From: Deltaproteobacteria bacterium
GTDB taxonomy: Bacteria; Myxococcota_A; Polyangia; Polyangiales; Ga0077539
NCBI GenBank assembly: GCA_947494865.1
Contig: CANMAT010000038.1
Span: 1-12,604, forward strand
Reading direction: 5' to 3'
DNA length: 12,604 bases
The translations under genes and the position numbers were made by a program. Under the pieces are notes generated by a model, which saw only the letters and a program-made list of their open reading frames with translations, was not told the origin of the DNA and did not search any database. How positions within the stretch are numbered: position 1 is the first letter of the stretch; every line of letters starts with the position of its first letter. Below are positions 1 through 7,096 of this stretch, piece after piece.

Positions 1-1104
1 CTGTCGTGGCTCAACGTGCTCCGGTACATCCCCTTCCGCACCATCATGGCCACCATGACGGCGATGGTGATGTCCTTCGCGCTGGGGCCGTGGTTCATCC
101 GCCGCCTCGCCGAGAAGCAGATCGGCCAGGTGGTGCGCGACGACGGCCCGCAGTCGCACCTCTCGAAGCGCGGCACGCCCACCATGGGCGGATCGCTCAT
201 TCTCTTCACGCTGGTGGTGCCGACGGTGCTGTGGGCCGACCCCCACAACAGCTTCGTGTGGCTCACGCTCATCGTCACGGTCTGCTACGGCATCATCGGG
301 TTTCTCGACGACTACCTGAAGCTCAAGAAGAAGAACTCGGGCGGCCTCGCGGGGCGCTACAAGCTCGTCGGGCAGGTGCTCGTGGCCTCCCTCGTGGTGG
401 GCTACCTCTTCCTCGGCAAGGGCTCGTTCCTGCCCGCCGACTGGCTCCAGCACCGCGACCACCTGGCGCTGCCGTTCCGCGCGTACCGCCACGCGATCGT
501 GTTGCCCATCGGGGTGTACATCGCCTTCGGGGTCTTCCTCGTGGTGGGCACTTCGAACGCGGTGAACCTCACCGACGGCCTCGACGGGCTCGCCATCGGC
601 CCGGTGATCATCAACGCGGTCACCTACCTGATCTTCGCGTACGTCACGGGCCTCACGCTGGGGTCCTTCGACATCGCGCGCTACCTCGACATCCCGCCCA
701 TCCGCTCGACGGGCGAGCTCACCGTGCTCTGCGGCGCCATGATCGGGAGCGGCGTGGGCTTCCTCTGGTACAACACGTACCCCGCGTCGGTGTTCATGGG
801 CGATGTGGGCGCGCTCGCGCTCGGCGGCTCGCTGGGCATGCTCGCGCTGGTCACCAAGAACGAGCTCCTCTCGGCGCTCCTCGGCGGAGTGTTCGTCGTC
901 GAGACGGTGTCGGTGATCATCCAGACGACGTACTTCCAATACACGAAGCGTCGCTACGGCACGGGTCGGCGCATCTTCCTGATGGCCCCCATTCACCACC
1001 ACTTCGAGAAGCAGGGCTGGGCCGAGCCGAAGGTGATCGTCCGCTTCTGGATCATCTCCATCATGCTCGCGCTCATCGCCCTCTCGAACCTCAAGCTTCG
1101 CTAG
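1..1104 (+). CDS. mraY: MraY, phospho-N-acetylmuramoyl-pentapeptide-transferase (5' partial)
   Basis: Integral membrane enzyme that transfers phospho-MurNAc-pentapeptide from UDP to undecaprenyl phosphate, giving lipid I at the inner face of the cytoplasmic membrane. The reading frame is open from base 1, so roughly 12-20 N-terminal residues lie outside the window; the internal GTG at 16 is not the true start. Numbering from base 1, visible family motifs are DDGPQSHLSKRGTPTMGG near the start, the catalytic-type pair D103-D104 (FLDDY), NLTDGLDG at 189-196, the GDVG aspartate D268, and the triple histidine H332-H334 in MAPIHHHFEKQGW. Alternating hydrophobic segments fit the family's ten-helix fold. 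The stop (1102-1104) lies inside the 3' end of the reverse-strand hydroxylase gene, a 14-base convergent overlap. The next gene expected in a dcw cluster, murD, lies 660 bases further on. Confidence 0.97.
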   Translation: MSWLNVLRYIPFRTIMATMTAMVMSFALGPWFIRRLAEKQIGQVVRDDGPQSHLSKRGTPTMGGSLILFTLVVPTVLWADPHNSFVWLTLIVTVCYGIIGFLDDYLKLKKKNSGGLAGRYKLVGQVLVASLVVGYLFLGKGSFLPADWLQHRDHLALPFRAYRHAIVLPIGVYIAFGVFLVVGTSNAVNLTDGLDGLAIGPVIINAVTYLIFAYVTGLTLGSFDIARYLDIPPIRSTGELTVLCGAMIGSGVGFLWYNTYPASVFMGDVGALALGGSLGMLALVTKNELLSALLGGVFVVETVSVIIQTTYFQYTKRRYGTGRRIFLMAPIHHHFEKQGWAEPKVIVRFWIISIMLALIALSNLKLR

Positions 1105-1678
1105 AACTCTCTCCCGCAGCGCCCTTGTCGCGGCGCTTCGCGGGGTGATGAATCACATAGTCGTGCGCGTACTCGGCCCGCGCGTCGCCCGTGGCCGGGT
1201 CGACGAGCCAGCGCATCGCGAGCTTCTCGGGCACGCGAATCACGCCCGGGTCGCGCAGCGTGCCGAACACCACGTCCCACACCGGCGAGGTCACCCCGTG
1301 GTTGTGCTGCGGGGCCTTGAAGTGATGCGCGAAGTGGTGCCGCCTGAGAAAGCGCCCCACGGCCCCTTTGGGGCCGTGCGTGTGCAGCCTGCGGTGCAGC
1401 GCCTCGTAGCTCACGTAGGTGACCGCGAAGCCCGCCACGAAGGCCGCTCCCCGCGCGCGCGCCGCCAGCGAGGCGAGCCCGAAGGCGCCCGCGATGAGGG
1501 GCACGGCGTAGCGAGCCTTCTTGGCCGTCGGCGCGAAATAGAACCGCTGCGCGTGGTGCTGCCTGTGCTCATCGGCGAAGTCGGTCTTGCTCTTCGGGTC
1601 GTGGCCCACCCACCGATGGAGCGCGTACTCGCTCAACGTCCAACCCACCGCGCCCGCTGCGAATGCACCTGCCAACAT
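1091..1678 (-). CDS. Fatty acid hydroxylase / sterol desaturase family protein
   Basis: A 195-residue protein rich in histidine clusters typical of the membrane di-iron fatty acid hydroxylase superfamily. Visible boxes: H21-x4-H26 (HRWVGHD), H38-x2-H41-H42 (HRQHH), H95-x3-H99 (HRRLH), H114-H115-x2-H118-H119 (HHFAHH), then HNHGVTSPVWDVVFGT from H125, a typical C-terminal signature of the family. Hydrophobic stretches near 2-16 and 57-91 suggest membrane insertion. Such enzymes use O2 and two irons to hydroxylate or desaturate acyl chains, sphingolipids, sterols or carotenoids; the substrate here cannot be told from sequence. I chose the ATG at 1678 because GGAGGAG lies 6 bases upstream; a longer frame from 1747 adds 23 residues unlike the family and has no such site. 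It lies opposite to the dcw genes, overlaps the mraY end by 14 bases, and its start is 86 bases from that of murD. Family assignment is firm; function is not. Confidence 0.88.
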   Translation of the reverse strand: MLAGAFAAGAVGWTLSEYALHRWVGHDPKSKTDFADEHRQHHAQRFYFAPTAKKARYAVPLIAGAFGLASLAARARGAAFVAGFAVTYVSYEALHRRLHTHGPKGAVGRFLRRHHFAHHFKAPQHNHGVTSPVWDVVFGTLRDPGVIRVPEKLAMRWLVDPATGDARAEYAHDYVIHHPAKRRDKGAAGESSSEA

Positions 1679-1684
1679 TGTCTG

Positions 1685-1691
1685 CTCCTCC
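1685..1691 (-). promoter_or_regulatory. Shine-Dalgarno site of the hydroxylase gene
   Basis: On the reverse strand GGAGGAG stands 6 bases before the ATG at 1678. This strong site decides the start in favour of a 195-residue protein over the longer frame opening at 1747. Confidence 0.8.
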
Positions 1692-1764
1692 GCGTGGCCC
1701 ACCGGGTGACCCCCGATGGTCAACGATTTCGCGTTCCCTGAGCGCATGATGTAACCACACGCCC

Positions 1765-3156
1765 GTGGAACGCACGGTAGCAGGCAAGCGCGTGGTCGTC
1801 GTGGGGATGGGCGCCTCGGGCGAGGCCGCCGCGCGGTTGGCGCAGCGCAAGGGCGCCGCCGCGGTGGTGCTCAACGACAAGCGCGAGGCCGCCGACCTCG
1901 ACGACGAAAAGCTCATGGCCCTGGCCCGCGCGGGCGTCACCTTCGACCTGGGCGCCCACCGCGCCGAGACCTTCGCGAAGGCCGACCTCATCGTCGTGTC
2001 GCCGGGCGTTCCGCCGCTCGAGGTGGTGTCCGCCGCCGAGGCGCGCGGCGTGCCCGTGGTGAGCGAACTCGAGCTCGCGAGCTGGTACGTCGCGGCGCCC
2101 ATCGTGGCGATCACGGGCACCAACGGCAAGAGCACGGTGACCACCCTCGTCGGCGAGATTCTCAAGGGATCGGGCTTCGAAACCTTCGTCGGCGGCAACC
2201 TCGGCACGCCCCTCTCCGAGGCCGTCGACACGCCCGCCGCATCGGCCGACGGCCGCCTCGTCGTCGAGGTGAGCTCGTACCAGCTCGAGAAGATCGCCAC
2301 CTTCCGCGCGCACGTCGCCGTGCACCTCAACCTCACGCCCGACCACCTCGACCGCTACCCCTCGCTGGCAGCCTACGGCGCCGCGAAGGCGCGCATCTTT
2401 CTGTGTCAAACGCCCCGCGACCACGCGGTGGTGCCCTGCGACGACGCGGCGCTCACGGCCTTCGCGCGGGCAGGCGCCGGCGCGCTGCACACCTTCGGCG
2501 GCGACAAGGGCGAGGTGCGCGTCGTCGACGGCGTCATCGCGACGAAGCGCGGCGCGCGCTACCCCCTCTCGCTGCTCAAGATCCGCGGCGCCCACAACAT
2601 CTCCAACGTCATGGCCTCGGTGCTCGCCTCCGAGCTCGCGGGCGCCACGCGCGAGGCGACCTTCGAGGCGCTCGAGGGCTTCCGCGGCCTCGCGCATCGC
2701 ATGCAGTTCGTGCTCGAAGACGGCGGTGTGGTCTTCTACGACGATTCCAAGGCCACCAACGTGGGCGCCGCGCTGAAGGCGCTCGAAGGCGTCGACCGCC
2801 GCGTTGTGCTCATCGCCGGCGGGCGCGACAAGGGCGGCTCCTACGCGCCCCTCGTGCAGGCGTTGAAGGTCAAGGCCCGCGCGGTGGTGCTCCTCGGCGA
2901 GGCCGCGCCGCTCATCAAGGCCGCGCTCGGCACGTCGGTGCCGCACCGTCAGGCCGACTCGATGCGCGAGGCGGTGCACCTCGCCCGCATGCTCGCCGAG
3001 CCCGGCGATTGTGTGCTGCTCGCCCCCGCGTGCAGCTCGCTCGACATGTTCGACAGCTACGCGCACCGCGGGAGGGCCTTCGCCGCGGTGGTGCGCGAAC
3101 TGGCCGAGGCGCCGCACACCACCGAGCCCCCGCCCGGCGCCGGAGGTGACGCGTGA
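1765..3156 (+). CDS. murD: MurD, UDP-N-acetylmuramoyl-L-alanine--D-glutamate ligase
   Basis: Cytoplasmic ATP-dependent Mur ligase adding D-glutamate to UDP-MurNAc-L-Ala. The 463 residues match the family's usual length of about 450. In order: an N-terminal Rossmann-like UDP-binding domain (GKRVVVVGMGASGEAAARL from residue 7), the ATP-binding loop GTNGKST at 118-124, EVSSYQLE at 168-175, the lysine K208 in AAKARIF (equivalent to the carbamylated lysine of E. coli MurD), HRMQF around 311-315, and the C-terminal DDSKATN at 326-332. The GTG at 1765 is the only plausible start: an in-frame TGA sits at 1747-1749 and later starts would cut the Rossmann fold. No purine-rich ribosome site precedes it. 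The end overlaps ftsW by 4 bases, so the two are probably translationally coupled. A separate promoter is likely, because the neighbouring upstream gene is on the other strand. Confidence 0.97.
   Translation: MERTVAGKRVVVVGMGASGEAAARLAQRKGAAAVVLNDKREAADLDDEKLMALARAGVTFDLGAHRAETFAKADLIVVSPGVPPLEVVSAAEARGVPVVSELELASWYVAAPIVAITGTNGKSTVTTLVGEILKGSGFETFVGGNLGTPLSEAVDTPAASADGRLVVEVSSYQLEKIATFRAHVAVHLNLTPDHLDRYPSLAAYGAAKARIFLCQTPRDHAVVPCDDAALTAFARAGAGALHTFGGDKGEVRVVDGVIATKRGARYPLSLLKIRGAHNISNVMASVLASELAGATREATFEALEGFRGLAHRMQFVLEDGGVVFYDDSKATNVGAALKALEGVDRRVVLIAGGRDKGGSYAPLVQALKVKARAVVLLGEAAPLIKAALGTSVPHRQADSMREAVHLARMLAEPGDCVLLAPACSSLDMFDSYAHRGRAFAAVVRELAEAPHTTEPPPGAGGDA
3142..3149 (+). promoter_or_regulatory. 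Shine-Dalgarno site of ftsW
   Basis: GGAGGTGA at the murD 3' end is an excellent match to the anti-Shine-Dalgarno sequence. The GGAGG core lies 6 bases before the GTG at 3153 and 12 bases before the in-frame ATG at 3159, which favours the GTG overlapping the murD stop; a start at the ATG would remove only two residues. Confidence 0.75.
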
Positions 3157-4373
3157 CGATGGCCATCGAACCCGGCGCCAACGTGCGCCGCCGCTCCCTC
3201 GACGCGCGCTCGGGTGCGTCGACCACCGAGACGGCCAACGCGCCGCGCGCCAAGAAGGCCGCGCGCTACGACGGCCCCATCGACTACGCGCTCCTCGCGG
3301 GCACGATGCTGCTCGTCGCCTTTGGCATCGTAATGGTCTACTCCGCGAGCGCCGTGTACGCGGGGCACATGCACCACAACTCGCAGTACTACCTGGTGCG
3401 CCAGGCGCTGTACGCGATCCTGGGCTTCGGCGGCCTCGCCATCGCGGCGCGCACCGACTACCGCAACCTCCGCAAGCTCACGTACCCGATGCTCGGCGTC
3501 ACGGTGCTGCTGCTCCTCGTGGTGGTCGTGGGCTTCGGCCACGCCACCAACGGCGCCGCGCGGTGGATCCGCCTGGGGCCCATTCGAATCCAGCCCGCCG
3601 AGATCGCCAAGGTCACGCTCGTCGTGTGGCTCGCGCACTCGCTCGCCAAGAAGAACGAGAAGATCCGCACCTTCTCCATCGGCTTCTTGCCGCACCTGCT
3701 CATGGCAAGTGTGCTCATGATCCTGTGCCTGAAGCAGCCCGACATGGGGAGCGCCGTGGTGCTCCTGCTGCTCACGTTCATCCTCATGTTCGTGGCCGGC
3801 GCGCGCACGGGATACATCCTCGCGGCGGTGCTCACGGCGCTGCCCATCGCGTGGTACCTGGTGATGGGCACCGACTACCGCCGCCGCCGGTGGGAGGCCT
3901 TCATCGACCCCTGGCGCCACCGCCACGGAAGCTCGTACCAGCTCGTCGAGTCGCTCATGTCGTTCGGCAACGGCGGCTTCGGCGGCGTGGGCCTCGGCGA
4001 CTCGCGGCAGAAGCTCTTGTTCCTGCCCGAGGCGCACACCGATTTCATCGGCGCCATCGTGGGCGAAGAGCTCGGCTTCCTGGGCATGTGCGCGCTCATC
4101 GCGGCGTACGGGTTCATGATCTGGCGCGGCGTGCGCATCGCCATCCGCGCGGCCGACGACCACGGCACCTACCTCGCGTTCGGGCTCACGTCGCTCTTCG
4201 GTCTGCAGGCGCTCATCAACCTCGGCGTCGCGATGGGGGTGCTCCCCACCAAGGGCCTCACGCTGCCGTTCATCTCGTTCGGCGGCAGCTCCCTCGTGGT
4301 CGACCTCGCCGCGGTGGGCGTGCTGCTCTCGGTCTCTCGCGGCGCGCACGACGTCTCCGCGAAGGGGCGCTGA
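3153..4373 (+). CDS. ftsW: FtsW, SEDS-family septal peptidoglycan glycosyltransferase
   Basis: Polytopic membrane protein that polymerises lipid II into glycan at the division septum, working with a class B penicillin-binding protein. The 406 residues hold a polar N-terminal cytoplasmic stretch of about 45 residues followed by many hydrophobic segments consistent with ten helices. SEDS signatures are MVYSASA early in the membrane part, KQPDMGS at 194-200, LPEAHTDFIGAIVGEELGF with D297 as the candidate catalytic aspartate, and a C-terminal INLGVAMGVLPTKGLTLPF followed by SFGGSS. RodA is the main alternative, but placement between murD and murG is diagnostic of FtsW. The GTG start overlaps the murD TGA; its own TGA abuts the murG ATG directly. 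Confidence 0.95.
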   Translation: MTMAIEPGANVRRRSLDARSGASTTETANAPRAKKAARYDGPIDYALLAGTMLLVAFGIVMVYSASAVYAGHMHHNSQYYLVRQALYAILGFGGLAIAARTDYRNLRKLTYPMLGVTVLLLLVVVVGFGHATNGAARWIRLGPIRIQPAEIAKVTLVVWLAHSLAKKNEKIRTFSIGFLPHLLMASVLMILCLKQPDMGSAVVLLLLTFILMFVAGARTGYILAAVLTALPIAWYLVMGTDYRRRRWEAFIDPWRHRHGSSYQLVESLMSFGNGGFGGVGLGDSRQKLLFLPEAHTDFIGAIVGEELGFLGMCALIAAYGFMIWRGVRIAIRAADDHGTYLAFGLTSLFGLQALINLGVAMGVLPTKGLTLPFISFGGSSLVVDLAAVGVLLSVSRGAHDVSAKGR

Positions 4374-5468
<1,095 letters not shown>

Positions 5469-5500
5469 GCAGCGCCGCGGGCGCAAATCGCGAAGTGCAG

Positions 5501-5587
5501 TGGTACCGGGGACGGGACTCGAACCCGTAAGCCTGTAAAGGCGGCGGATTTTGAATCCGCTGCGTGTGCCAGTTCCGCCACCCCGGC
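5501..5587 (-). tRNA. tRNA-Leu (anticodon CAA), CCA encoded
   Basis: Reading the reverse strand from 5587: a 7-bp acceptor stem GCCGGGG with CCCCGGT, a D arm with GGC in the loop, an anticodon stem GCGGA/TCCGC closing the loop TTCAAAA (anticodon CAA, reading UUG), a class II long variable arm with CGCC/GGC pairing, and a T arm ACGGG-TTCGAGT-CCCGT. Discriminator A and CCA (reverse complement of 5501-5503) are encoded. The long variable arm and A discriminator fit leucine. The first acceptor pair is G1-U72 instead of G-C. It points toward the 3' end of murG and away from the ribosomal operon. Confidence 0.95.
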
Positions 5588-5628
5588 ATAGTGGGTGCGT
5601 CGACGAACAGATACTTACTACGCGAAGA

Positions 5629-5644
5629 TGTTTGCGCGCAAACA
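5629..5644. repeat. Perfect 16-base palindrome
   Basis: TGTTTGCGCGCAAACA is its own reverse complement. It lies 42 bases beyond the tRNA-Leu 5' end and about 50 bases before the -35 box of the proposed rplV promoter, in the most AT-rich part of the window. It could be an operator for a dimeric regulator, or a six-pair hairpin with a CGCG loop in a tRNA precursor leader. No factor is identified. Confidence 0.6.
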
Positions 5645-5683
5645 CCTTGTTTCAAGCGGTGAAGAAAAAATGTGAAGGTGTTT
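5640..5683. repeat. Nine-base inverted repeat overlapping the palindrome
   Basis: AAACACCTT (5640-5648) and AAGGTGTTT (5675-5683) are exact reverse complements separated by 26 bases. The left arm shares bases with the right half of the 16-base palindrome, so the two foldings exclude each other, while as duplex DNA the region offers three copies of a TGTTT half-site. Confidence 0.5.
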
Positions 5684-5694
5684 GGGCCGCATGC

Positions 5695-5723
5695 TTGACC
5701 AAGAAAAATCTCAATGTTACAAG
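5695..5723 (+). promoter_or_regulatory. Sigma70-like promoter for the rplV operon
   Basis: TTGACC (5695-5700, 5 of 6 to the -35 consensus), a spacer of exactly 17 bases, and TACAAG (5718-5723, 4 of 6 to the -10 consensus). A-rich runs lie upstream (5661-5676) and inside the spacer, which stand out in this GC-rich sequence. Expected transcription start is near 5730, giving a leader of about 150 bases before rplV. It is the only well-spaced candidate I saw between the tRNA and rplV. Confidence 0.55.
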
Positions 5724-5828
5724 CCGCGCCCTCCCTCGAAGAACGCCGCGTGATGCGCAGCGCGAACTGAGGAAACACATCTATGTCGGTGGCTGCGCCC
5801 AATAACGGGCGGACGCACTGGCGGGAGA

Positions 5829-5857
5829 CTCTGGTGCCGCGGACGGCGGCGCTGGGG
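5829..5857 (+). promoter_or_regulatory. Leader hairpin upstream of rplV
   Basis: Arms CTCTGGTGCCGC (5829-5840) and GCGGCGCTGGGG (5846-5857) can form 12 continuous RNA pairs, eight G-C and four G-U, around the loop GGACG. It ends 22 bases before the rplV ATG, next to a weak ribosome site (GAGCGGA). It may regulate or stabilise the ribosomal protein transcript. GC-rich sequence makes chance pairing easier, so function is inference. Confidence 0.4.
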
Positions 5858-5879
5858 AAACGAAGAGCGGATCAGACCT

Positions 5880-6332
5880 ATGGAGAGCAAGGCGATTGCG
5901 CGGTTCGCGCGGATCGCGCCGCGAAAGGCGCGTACGGTCGTGAACCTCGTCCGGGGCCGCAAGGTGGCCGAGGCGATCGACGTGCTGATGTTCACCCGCA
6001 AGGCCGCTGCCCCGGTCGTGCGCAAGGTCATCGAGTCGGCCCTCGCCAACGCCCGCAACTCGGACCCGAACGTCAACATCGACGAGCTCTACGTGAGCGT
6101 TGCGTCGGTCGACAAGGGCCCGAACAAGCACGTGCGTCGTTGGCGTCCGCGCGCCATGGGCCGCGCGACGAAGGTGACCAAGGGCGTCAGCCACATCGTC
6201 ATCACGCTCAGCGACACGCTGCCCCAGCGGGTAGCCGTGAAGCAGGAGCGCTCGGCGATGTACGCGGCGAAGAAGGCCGCGAAGGCCGCGAGCACGACGG
6301 CGGCCGCCACCACGACGGAGACCTCGGCCTAG
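5880..6332 (+). CDS. rplV: 50S ribosomal protein L22
   Basis: Large-subunit protein that binds 23S rRNA and lines the polypeptide exit tunnel through its beta hairpin. The start MESKAIARFARIAPRKARTV, VRGRKVAEAIDVL, VIESALANARN, the tunnel-loop segment KGPNKHVRRWRPRAMGRA (79-96) and the closing SHIVITLSD (104-112) are all canonical. The core ends near residue 113; residues 114-150 form an Ala/Thr/Lys-rich tail absent from the roughly 110-residue E. coli protein. rpsS normally precedes rplV, but here rplV is the first gene of the cluster, behind a leader of about 150 bases and a candidate promoter. The ribosome site is weak, and a competing site with an out-of-frame ATG lies upstream at 5783. 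The stop codon sits in the loop of a hairpin that reaches the rpsC ribosome site. Confidence 0.96.
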   Translation: MESKAIARFARIAPRKARTVVNLVRGRKVAEAIDVLMFTRKAAAPVVRKVIESALANARNSDPNVNIDELYVSVASVDKGPNKHVRRWRPRAMGRATKVTKGVSHIVITLSDTLPQRVAVKQERSAMYAAKKAAKAASTTAAATTTETSA

Positions 6333-6340
6333 AGCCGAGG
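6322..6340 (+). promoter_or_regulatory. Hairpin over the rplV stop and rpsC ribosome site
   Basis: CCTCGGC (6322-6328) pairs perfectly with GCCGAGG (6334-6340) around loop CTAGA, which contains the rplV TAG. The right arm takes in the first bases of the AGGGGG tract serving as the rpsC ribosome site. A ribosome finishing rplV would unfold it, a layout suited to translational coupling. Confidence 0.4.
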
Positions 6341-6353
6341 GGGTGAGAATCAG

Positions 6354-7073
6354 ATGGGACAGAAGGTTCATCCGTACGGGTTCCGCCTGGGGGTCATCAA
6401 GACCTGGAACTCGAAGTGGTTCGAGGAGCGCAACTACGCTGCGTGGCTGCACGAGGACATCACCCTCAAGCGCCTCGTGCGTGAGCACCTCGCCAACGCG
6501 AGCATCTCGGGCGTCGAGATCGAGCGCGCGGCCTCCAAGGTGAAGGTCATCATCTACACCGCCCGCCCCGGCATCGTGATCGGCAAGGGCGGCAAGGGTG
6601 TCGAAGAGCTGAAGAAGGGCCGTGCGGGCGAGGCGCGTCAGCCGGGACAGAAGTCCGGCACGCCGCCCTTCCCCGGGCTCATGAAGTACACCAACGCGAG
6701 CGCCGACGACATCGTCATCGACGTTCAAGAGGTGCGCAAGCCCGAGACCAACGCCCAGCTCGTGGGCGAGGCCGTGGCGACGCAGCTCGAGCGCCGGGTG
6801 TCGTTCCGTCGCGCGATGAAGAAGGCCGTGACGCAGGCGATGAAGCTGGGCGCCAAGGGCATTCGCATCCGCTGCGCGGGTCGCCTCGGTGGTTCGGAGA
6901 TGGCGCGCGTCGAGAGCTACCGTGAGGGTCGCGTTCCGCTGCACACGCTTCGCGCCGACATCGAGTTCGGCCAGGCGGAGGCGCACACGACGTACGGTTC
7001 GATCGGCGTGAAGGTATGGTTGTTCAAGGGCGAAGTTCTTCAGCAGAAGAAGCGCGCCCCGAGGGCGCGTTGA
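6354..7073 (+). CDS. rpsC: 30S ribosomal protein S3 with KH-domain insertion
   Basis: Small-subunit head protein at the mRNA entry channel. The N-terminus MGQKVHPYGFRLGVIKTWNS, the KH-type GIVIGKGG (73-80), the EVRKPETNAQLV segment from 126, FRRAMKKAV, GAKGIRI, GRLGGSEMARVE, REGRVPLHTLRADIEF and AHTTYGSIGVKVWLFKGE are canonical. Between helix residues GVEELKK (82-88) and strand IDVQEVRK (122-129) there are 33 residues where E. coli has about 11, so about 22 extra Gly/Pro/Lys-rich residues are inserted in the KH domain. The frame is unbroken and both flanks are normal, which argues against a sequencing error. AGGGGGTGAG upstream supports the ATG. It lies 21 bases after rplV. Confidence 0.97.
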   Translation: MGQKVHPYGFRLGVIKTWNSKWFEERNYAAWLHEDITLKRLVREHLANASISGVEIERAASKVKVIIYTARPGIVIGKGGKGVEELKKGRAGEARQPGQKSGTPPFPGLMKYTNASADDIVIDVQEVRKPETNAQLVGEAVATQLERRVSFRRAMKKAVTQAMKLGAKGIRIRCAGRLGGSEMARVESYREGRVPLHTLRADIEFGQAEAHTTYGSIGVKVWLFKGEVLQQKKRAPRAR

Positions 7074-7096
7074 GCGCACAGGCGTAGAGGACGACG

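Noticed and set aside
1718..1723. TTGACC on the reverse strand as -35 box for the hydroxylase gene
   Set aside because: No acceptable -10 element at 16-18 bases downstream.
1145..1741. 198-codon forward frame opposite the hydroxylase gene
   Set aside because: The reverse strand encodes conserved histidine boxes and has a strong ribosome site; the forward frame shows neither.
1720..3117. 465-codon reverse-strand frame opposite murD
   Set aside because: Compositionally biased shadow of murD with no family motifs.
5472..5484. GCGCC/GGCGC hairpin between murG and the tRNA as a terminator
   Set aside because: Only five pairs, with no T tract on either strand; not enough to call a terminator.
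5551..5805. 84-codon forward frame across the tRNA and spacer
   Set aside because: Begins inside the tRNA complement, has no ribosome site and no recognisable protein character.
5783..5880. Possible remnant of rpsS before rplV
   Set aside because: None of the frames I read in this stretch resembles S19.
5781..7079. 432-codon reverse-strand frame opposite rplV and rpsC
   Set aside because: Antisense to two unambiguous ribosomal protein genes and lacking domains.
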